Shown here: piece after piece, positions 6,449 through 11,378 of the stretch
Position numbering within the stretch: the first letter of the stretch is position 1
Layout of the letters: each line of letters begins with the position of its first letter
NCBI GenBank assembly: GCA_937893205.1
Contig: CALBJU010000459.1
Location: 1-11,378, forward strand
Reading direction: 5' to 3'
Length of the DNA stretch: 11,378 nt
Source: an uncultured Bacteroidota bacterium
GTDB taxonomy: Bacteria > Bacteroidota > Rhodothermia > Rhodothermales > UBA10348
Position numbers and translations under genes: made by a program
Notes under the pieces: generated by a model
The model's input: the letters and a program-made list of their open reading frames with translations, nothing else
Database searches by the model: none
Told to the model about the DNA's origin: nothing

Positions 6449-8347
6449 CTACCAGACCAGGGTGTAACGCACGGCGGCTTCGCCGTCGCTCATTGAGAAG
6501 GGGACGAGGAGTTCCTGGCCCTCGCCAGCGGAGCGAATAACGGCCTGCGCTTCATGTGCTTCATCCAGCGTGACGTAGTACGAGTTTCCGTCGACGCTGT
6601 AGCCACCCTCATCGAGTTGCGCAATGTCGGAACCAGAGGCAACACGAACCCAATATCCCTCATGGGCCGAGTCTCCATGCAGCGTTAGCTTACGGCGAAG
6701 GTGACGGCCACCCTCTTCGGGACTTAGGTGATCCGAAACGGCGACATTTGCCATGATGTACATGAATGATGGATGACCGTCAGCGTCAAGCTCATAACCC
6801 TTAAACGTGTAACTCGTGTCCATGCTGTCAGGCCATGCAGCATCGGTCGTCGCAAGGTGAGCCACAGTTGGCTCACCAGAAAAAGTGAGGACACCACCAA
6901 GGGGAACGGCGAGCTGAGCCTGCCCGCGGCTATGCCACATGTCTGTAGTTTCGATAAAGTCTCCCTTCCACGCATGTAGCAGTCCGCCTTGCCGCAAATC
7001 CATGGTATAGTGGACACCACTGGGGTGGCCGACCGCAATGGTATGTGTCTTCTTTTTGCCCCCGTGGTTGATAAATCCCCTGATCAGAGCAGGTTCAGCT
7101 GTGGGCTGAACGTATATCGAGGGTACCATACGGGGTTCAGGGAGCGAACCAGGTGCGTTGAGGGCATGAAGTGGTGTCTCAGTTCCCTCCGCATACAGGG
7201 CCATTCGCGGCCGACTGTTTCTCCCTCCCCTATTTTTGTAGATCGTCAGGGAATACGGGTGCACACCAGCTTCGAGTTCAATTTCACCGGCCCCGGTTCG
7301 ATTTTTACCTGCATGTTCAAGAGCCAGGTTGCTCCCAATCACGAGCTTGCCTCCTCCGATGTCCTCATTCTGGAAATGCGGATCTCCGGTTATCCAGTCG
7401 AGCTCCAATTGGAATCTGTACTCTCCGGTGTAAGGGATGTGCATGTTTCCCGAAAAGCGCATCGCCATTTGATGATCTTCTACGCTCACGCGCCAATCGA
7501 TTCCTTCTATCGGATCCGCCACCGCGTCCCTAAACGCTGGGAAGTCAGGTACGCTATCGAACAGTCCGGCGACCTGCTGAAATTTGGTATCCGAAATAGA
7601 GATCAGATTTGGTTGGTAGCGCTTGTACCGAATGTTGCGAACGGCGACCGGGCCGTGGTCGCCCTGGATCATGAGAGGCCCCATCGCTTGTTCATCCTGA
7701 AAGGCCGCTGAGGTGGTGGGTCCTGTGAGCTCGACATTCTCGTGAATGACAACGCCGTTGTGCACTACCCTGACCATTTTGGCGTTGGAAACTTTGCGGC
7801 CGTCGCCGTCGAATCGAGGCGCCTGGAAACGGATCTGGAATTGTTGCCATAATCCGGGCGCACGACTGACGTTCATCTGAGGGGGATGGCCCTGGTATCC
7901 TCGTTGGCCACTGGCGCGATCCGGGTCCCAGCGCTGGTAAATCCCACCCGCATCGGCAAAGGTAGGCCGAGATACACCCCAGCTATCGAACATCTGGATT
8001 TCGTAACGCCCCTGCAGATAGATGCCGGCATTGGAGCCCTTGGGCATCATGAACTCCAGCTCAAGTTCTATATCGCCGTGCTCCCAATCGAAAAACAGGT
8101 TTTCCCGTGCTCCCTCGGAGGGAATATTGACCAGTACACCATCTCCATCGGATGCGGTGATCTGATGGGTTGTATGACGATCCGCCGATGCATTCCCCGC
8201 TATCCGCCAGTTACCGGCAACAGGACGAAATCCGTCCATGTTTTCCAGGGAGTGAACGGACATCGGCCGCTCCTGGGGCTGAGCCTTAGACTCGAGTGGA
8301 TTCAGAGCGAAAATGCCGAGAACAAGGCAGCAGAATAAGAGCTTCAT
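6449..8347 (-). CDS. secreted DUF1080 (3-keto-disaccharide hydrolase) protein with PA14-like and unknown C-terminal domains
   Basis: From the chosen ATG (8347) this encodes 632 residues, beginning MKLLFCCLVLGIFALNP, a clean signal peptide. A GTG at 8374 would add nine residues, but it lies inside a dyad. Residue numbers below count from that GTG. Residues about 50-253 form a concanavalin-like DUF1080 domain with SNAGIYLQGRYEIQMFDSWG and GPLMIQGDHGPVAVRNIRY. Residues about 265-396 resemble a PA14 sugar-binding domain (IPYTGEYRFQLELD, GEIELEAGVHPYSLTIY). Residues about 415-641 form a third beta-rich domain with HPSGVHYTMDLRQGGLLHAW that I cannot name with confidence. DUF1080 proteins include hydrolases of 3-keto-glucosides. 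The pairing with the downstream oxidising propeller suggests that one enzyme makes the keto-sugar and the other splits it; that link is inference. The gene appears intact. Confidence 0.88.
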   Translation of the reverse strand: MKLLFCCLVLGIFALNPLESKAQPQERPMSVHSLENMDGFRPVAGNWRIAGNASADRHTTHQITASDGDGVLVNIPSEGARENLFFDWEHGDIELELEFMMPKGSNAGIYLQGRYEIQMFDSWGVSRPTFADAGGIYQRWDPDRASGQRGYQGHPPQMNVSRAPGLWQQFQIRFQAPRFDGDGRKVSNAKMVRVVHNGVVIHENVELTGPTTSAAFQDEQAMGPLMIQGDHGPVAVRNIRYKRYQPNLISISDTKFQQVAGLFDSVPDFPAFRDAVADPIEGIDWRVSVEDHQMAMRFSGNMHIPYTGEYRFQLELDWITGDPHFQNEDIGGGKLVIGSNLALEHAGKNRTGAGEIELEAGVHPYSLTIYKNRGGRNSRPRMALYAEGTETPLHALNAPGSLPEPRMVPSIYVQPTAEPALIRGFINHGGKKKTHTIAVGHPSGVHYTMDLRQGGLLHAWKGDFIETTDMWHSRGQAQLAVPLGGVLTFSGEPTVAHLATTDAAWPDSMDTSYTFKGYELDADGHPSFMYIMANVAVSDHLSPEEGGRHLRRKLTLHGDSAHEGYWVRVASGSDIAQLDEGGYSVDGNSYYVTLDEAHEAQAVIRSAGEGQELLVPFSMSDGEAAVRYTLVW

Positions 8348-8359
8348 CGATTTCAGGGT

Positions 8360-8392
8360 GATATTGCGGTCCACGTTGCGGGTCGCAATATC
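8360..8392. promoter_or_regulatory. 9-bp dyad upstream of the DUF1080 gene
   Basis: GATATTGCG (8360-8368) and CGCAATATC (8384-8392) are perfect inverted arms separated by 15 bases. The dyad fills most of the space between the stop of the upstream gene (8414-8412) and the ATG at 8347. It could be an operator or a leader hairpin controlling the DUF1080/propeller pair. No -10-like element is obvious in the short gap. Confidence 0.5.
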
Positions 8393-8411
8393 GGAGTGCC
8401 TCAGCGAGCAT

Positions 8412-9221
8412 TCAAGAGCGTTCGCGAATTCTCGATTCTTCGAAGGCCTGTTCGTCCGAAATCTCGTCCTCTAGCTCCAAAAGAGGCTCTTTATCGGCAA
8501 TTTGGCTCGGTTCTACAGTATCGCTCGCATCAACCACAGGAGATTTCATTCCCTTTTTCGATGCGATCATCTCAAATCCAGCCATCAGTCGGTCAAGTTT
8601 CTGACTTCGTTTGTTCGTGAAACGGGAAAGTGCCCAACGCCCCGCCAGGAAAGCGAGACTACCCATGGCCGCAACGAAGGTGATGCCGGGAGCGGCCGAC
8701 ATTTCCAACGCTCCTTCGCCAATCAGAAATGACAAGATCACGACCAGAGGAACTGGTATGTAAAATGGAACCAGGTTCAACCGTCCGTCCCAGAAAACAC
8801 TGATATTGGTTTTACCATGTCCCGTTCGGGCGGTGACCTGAGCTTCGTTTGCCACGAACATCGGGGTTGTCCATTCAAAAACATTATCTCTGGTGCTCAC
8901 CCTACCCGAGCCCCGATAGAAATCTCGTATTACAACCAGCATGGCCTCCCACTGGGCCGTCGTAATCTCGCCATCAGTTTCAATCTGGCGAGTGAACGAA
9001 AATGGTCCACCCCAGAAATTTTCTTCCTTCTTCCTGTCGGACTGATTTTCGATCTCGGAGATGGCTCTGCGAACTTCATCGGGGTCAATTCCCGCGTCTC
9101 TGGCCAACTGCTCTATTTCATCAACGGAAAGACCCACCGATGAATCAGACTTGTCCTTGTGTGAGTTCTCGGCCGCCTTCTTCAGAATGGCGCCGATTTC
9201 TTTTTCGTCGTAGAGTTTCAT
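8412..9221 (-). CDS. two-transmembrane protein of unknown function with an N-terminal helical domain
   Basis: This encodes 269 residues from the ATG at 9221. The frame is open from a GTG at 9248, but a TATAAT lies at 9257-9252, so that GTG would sit at or before the transcript start. Residues 1-60 are helical and charged (YDEKEIGAILKKAAE, LSVDEIEQLARDAGIDPDEV), similar to an N-terminal module seen on many uncharacterised Rhodothermota and Gemmatimonadota proteins. A beta-rich part follows (about 65-140), then two hydrophobic segments near residues 145-192 (VPLVVILSFLIGEGAL; ITFVAAMGSLAFLAG), a basic stretch and a Glu/Asp-rich tail. It is probably an inner-membrane hairpin protein with both ends in the cytoplasm. 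I do not know a function. The DUF1080 gene begins 64 bases past its stop, so read-through into that operon is possible. Confidence 0.8.
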   Translation of the reverse strand: MKLYDEKEIGAILKKAAENSHKDKSDSSVGLSVDEIEQLARDAGIDPDEVRRAISEIENQSDRKKEENFWGGPFSFTRQIETDGEITTAQWEAMLVVIRDFYRGSGRVSTRDNVFEWTTPMFVANEAQVTARTGHGKTNISVFWDGRLNLVPFYIPVPLVVILSFLIGEGALEMSAAPGITFVAAMGSLAFLAGRWALSRFTNKRSQKLDRLMAGFEMIASKKGMKSPVVDASDTVEPSQIADKEPLLELEDEISDEQAFEESRIRERS

Positions 9222-9251
9222 TGATGTCTTGCAGGATGAGCGGTTCACCCA

Positions 9252-9257
9252 ATTATA
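9252..9257 (-). promoter_or_regulatory. -10 element (TATAAT) of the two-transmembrane protein gene
   Basis: A perfect TATAAT on the minus strand, followed by TG, lies 30 bases upstream of the ATG at 9221. No convincing -35 or -33 TTTG sits at the right distance. It lies in the 165-base gap that begins after the permease stop at 9387, and marks a possible separate transcription unit. Confidence 0.4.
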
Positions 9258-9386
9258 CGGTTGTAATCGATTCTGGGTGCATATTAATGATTAAATCAAA
9301 TTCTGATCTTCTCTCCCGTTGACGGCATTGGGAGTCCACATAATCCGCAGATTGTCCTTCGACGGGAGGAGCAAGACGGATAGATC

Positions 9387-10214
9387 CTAGTTGCTCGGCT
9401 TTAAGCGTCCACGCAGAAGTCGAACAAGAGAAGCCACAACAAATATTACTCCCAGCATCGCGACCAGAGAGGAGCCGGCGGGAAAATCAAATTGAATCGA
9501 AAAGTAGATGCCCAATACGCTGCCTACGACGCTGAGCAGCAGTGCAATAATAACGATACTGGTCGTGCTTCGAGTCATCAGAACTGCAGACACAGAAGGG
9601 ACGACGAGGAGTGTAAAGACAGGAATTACGCCACCCACTCGCACCGCTAGAACGATGGCCAGGCCGATGGAGATGTAGAAGAGAAAATTCCAGAGGTTGA
9701 AGCCGTTGATGTCTTCCACATCCTTGTTTTCGAACTTTCTGGTGATCGCGAAAAATTGTTTCCGAAAGATGAAATGCATCGCGCCCAGCAAGCCGAATAC
9801 GACGACCATTGACCAGATCTGATTGTTGGTAACCGTGAAAAGGCTGCCGAATAGCACTTCCTGAATATCCGCATCTCCGTGGGCTGCTTTCGATATCAGC
9901 AATACCGTCACCGCGGATGACACGGCATAAATGATTCCGATAATCGATTCCAGCTTCAGCCGCGTGTCCGTCACCTTGATGAATGACATCAAAAAAGCAC
10001 CGACAAGTGTAAACAGAATTGAAACGACGGTCGGATCCTGCTCAATGAAGGCAGCGAACGCTACCCCGAGCATCGAAATCTGTCCGAGAGCCAGATCGAC
10101 GAAAACGATTCCGCGGCCTACGACGTGTACTCCGAGGTAGGACAGCATCAATCCCATGACAACGCTCACCAGCAGAGCGTTTCGGACGAAGTCCAGTGCG
10201 AAGAGATCAGTCAT
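9387..10214 (-). CDS. metal ABC transporter permease (ABC-3 family, ZnuB/MntB-like)
   Basis: This encodes 275 residues with about eight hydrophobic helices, the usual size for ABC-3 permeases. Family motifs are visible: VDLALGQISMLGVAFA (residues 39-54, matching the LGDxLSHAxLPGVA region), DIQEVLFGSLFTVT (116-129), VGGVIPVFTLLVVPSVSA (193-210) and FDFPAGSSLVAMLGVIFV (242-259). It forms the inner-membrane channel of a Zn/Mn/Fe-type uptake system with the binding protein encoded 100 bases upstream. The ATG at 10214 is preceded by a 100-base gap with no clear Shine-Dalgarno. No ATPase gene follows it; the next gene is unrelated. Confidence 0.93.
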   Translation of the reverse strand: MTDLFALDFVRNALLVSVVMGLMLSYLGVHVVGRGIVFVDLALGQISMLGVAFAAFIEQDPTVVSILFTLVGAFLMSFIKVTDTRLKLESIIGIIYAVSSAVTVLLISKAAHGDADIQEVLFGSLFTVTNNQIWSMVVVFGLLGAMHFIFRKQFFAITRKFENKDVEDINGFNLWNFLFYISIGLAIVLAVRVGGVIPVFTLLVVPSVSAVLMTRSTTSIVIIALLLSVVGSVLGIYFSIQFDFPAGSSLVAMLGVIFVVASLVRLLRGRLKPSN

Positions 10215-10314
10215 AGACGGGGGGATCGGGAATAGCGGACTGAAAATAGGAAATAGTATACCGCTGGAATAGTCCCCAAAGAATCACCCAGGATTGCGCA
10301 CGATTTTACCACTA

Positions 10315-11256
10315 TCAGGGGGAGGACGAATCCAGAGCCTCGATCATCAGATTCACGTTGTAATCAAAGAGATCGAAGTAGGTCTTTACTTCCGGAAAGG
10401 CATCCACGGAAGAGGCCATGATCACGACTTTGCCATTGACGTTTCTGGCGACCAATTCCGCGGCGTCTGGTTTGTAGTAGGGGGAAATGATGATAACGTT
10501 GATCTCTTCCTGCTGCATCAACCGGATGACCTTAGCCAGTTGCGAGGGAGTCGGAGGAATGCCCGGTCTAGGCTCGAGAAATTCTGCGATTTCCAGTCCA
10601 AATGCTGCCTCGAAATAGGGCCACTGATTGTGATACGCAATAATGGTGGTGCCCTGGAACGGCAGCATCTTCGCCTTCCATTCGGAAATTTTGGTATCGA
10701 GCCTGAGATTGAAGCTTTGAAGATTGGCTGTAAAATAATCCTGATCCTCGGGCTGAAGACGCACCAGAGCATCATGGATATTTTGAGCGATACGGTGTCC
10801 CTGCACGGGATCCAGCCAGTAATGCGGGTTACCAAAGATGTGGATGTCGCCCCGTTCACGACTCACGCTGGAGGGAATCTGGAGTAAGGGTACGCCGATC
10901 GAGGTGTCGACGTAGCCGGCAGCGCCGGGTTGGATGCGTGCATTGCGCGAACTTGTCAGAAGAGGCGGCACCCAGCCCAGAGTCAGATCAAGTCCCACCG
11001 TGACGAACATGTCAGCACGGGACAGCTTCAGGATGTGACTTGGTTTAGGATCGACGAAATGAGGATTCTGATATCCTGTCGCGATGGATATCACATCGAC
11101 CCGATCGCCGCCAATTTCTTCGGTTATGGACCTCAGATCAGGAAGGGTGGTGACAACGCTGAGTGTTTTTGGAGAATGCACCGAGCCACCGGTCACCAGT
11201 AACACTAAAGCAAAGAGTGCTAAATGTCGTGGCACATCCTTCCTCATCTCTTCCAT
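10315..11256 (-). CDS. zinc-type metal ABC transporter substrate-binding protein (cluster A-I, ZnuA-like)
   Basis: This encodes 313 residues, exported by a signal peptide near residues 8-27 (HLALFALVLLVTGG). It captures a divalent metal in the periplasm and hands it to the ABC-3 permease encoded next. The A-I fold markers are TLPDLRSITEEIGGDRVDV and NPHFVDPKPS. The three histidine ligands typical of zinc binders are present: H66 (NPHFVDP), H145 (GNPHYWLDP) and H209 (AYHNQWPYF), with D285 (SSVDAF) at the fourth site. Mn/Fe-type relatives usually have Glu in place of the third His, so zinc is favoured. The His-rich loop found in enterobacterial ZnuA is absent. An alternative start is Met4 (11247). 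No Zur-like operator was recognised upstream. Confidence 0.92.
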   Translation of the reverse strand: MEEMRKDVPRHLALFALVLLVTGGSVHSPKTLSVVTTLPDLRSITEEIGGDRVDVISIATGYQNPHFVDPKPSHILKLSRADMFVTVGLDLTLGWVPPLLTSSRNARIQPGAAGYVDTSIGVPLLQIPSSVSRERGDIHIFGNPHYWLDPVQGHRIAQNIHDALVRLQPEDQDYFTANLQSFNLRLDTKISEWKAKMLPFQGTTIIAYHNQWPYFEAAFGLEIAEFLEPRPGIPPTPSQLAKVIRLMQQEEINVIIISPYYKPDAAELVARNVNGKVVIMASSVDAFPEVKTYFDLFDYNVNLMIEALDSSSP

Positions 11257-11307
11257 TCTCTTGAATAGGGTTCGTTCAGCTCGTCGAAAGGCACGAGTCG
11301 CATCGGT

Positions 11308-11378
11308 CTAATACTCATGCGCGCCATGCGTTCCGATCACAAAAACCAGACGTACCAATCCTTGATAGGTCTGATCAA
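11308..11378 (-). CDS. partial gene: C-terminal end, possibly the missing metal-transporter ATPase
   Basis: A minus-strand frame open from the window edge (first full codon at 11376) ends at TAG 11310-11308. It encodes 22 residues, DQTYQGLVRLV then FVIGTHGAHEY. It stops 51 bases before the binding-protein start, normal spacing for an ATPase-binding protein-permease operon. A (T)Y-G-x-L/V segment then a His-rich end is common at the C-terminus of ZnuC-like ATPases. Twenty-two residues are too few for a firm identity. Confidence 0.3.
   Translation of the reverse strand, partial: DQTYQGLVRLVFVIGTHGAHEY

Noticed and set aside
6989..7711. A 240-residue plus-strand open frame opposite the DUF1080 gene.
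   Set aside because: It is a mirror of the PA14-like coding region with no start signal or recognisable domain.
9313..9334. CTCCC...GGGAG as a terminator after the permease gene.
   Set aside because: There are only five pairs with a 12-base loop and no T-run; a competing 7-bp pairing with 9362-9368 is equally weak.
10294..10887. A 197-residue plus-strand open frame opposite the binding-protein gene.
   Set aside because: It is antisense to a clear ZnuA-like gene with all metal ligands, and its own translation shows no family motif.
1..11378. CRISPR array, phage genes, toxin-antitoxin or defence system.
   Set aside because: No regularly spaced direct repeats and no phage, toxin or defence motifs were seen on either strand.

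Overview
The window looks like a chromosomal segment from a marine-type member of the Bacteroidota/Rhodothermota, possibly Rhodothermales or a relative. The evidence is a DUF5916 outer-membrane protein, a secreted DUF1080 (3-keto-disaccharide hydrolase) protein paired with a sugar-dehydrogenase-like propeller, scarce Shine-Dalgarno signals, and a tRNA promoter that matches the Bacteroidota consensus (TTG, 20 bases, TATCTTTG). The lineage is inferred; no rRNA or marker gene is present.

Layout. At the left end a tRNA-Leu(CAG) on the minus strand is followed by a 35-base imperfect palindrome. A large DUF5916 CBM9-plus-barrel gene on the plus strand (373-2607) ends at a strong symmetric terminator (2652-2680), which it shares with a convergent minus-strand lipoprotein gene. 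That lipoprotein gene is split by an apparent one-base frameshift near 3088. Next comes a plus-strand tRNA-Asn(GTT) with its own promoter and terminator. About 580 bases of debris follow: the C-terminal tail of a MacB/FtsX-type ABC permease (minus strand), the C-terminal part of an IS3-family transposase with its right inverted repeat (plus strand), an orphan C-terminal reading frame, and a second copy of the palindrome in the opposite orientation.

The right two thirds is an all-minus-strand block. Read in the direction of transcription it holds the possible tail of an upstream gene at the window edge, a zinc-type substrate-binding protein, an ABC-3 permease, a two-transmembrane protein of unknown function, a secreted DUF1080+PA14-like protein, and 4 bases later a secreted propeller protein that ends in an azurin-like blue-copper domain. 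The last two are almost certainly co-translated. Together they suggest an extracytoplasmic sugar-oxidising and keto-glycoside-hydrolysing unit that passes electrons to copper rather than to a fused cytochrome c. The metal transporter genes encode binding protein and membrane subunits; the ATPase is not visible, except perhaps as the C-terminal scrap at 11308-11378.

The items most worth a second look are the copper-capped propeller/DUF1080 operon, the two hairpins whose sequence differences all preserve pairing, the frameshifted lipoprotein, and the IS3/permease scar beside tRNA-Asn.
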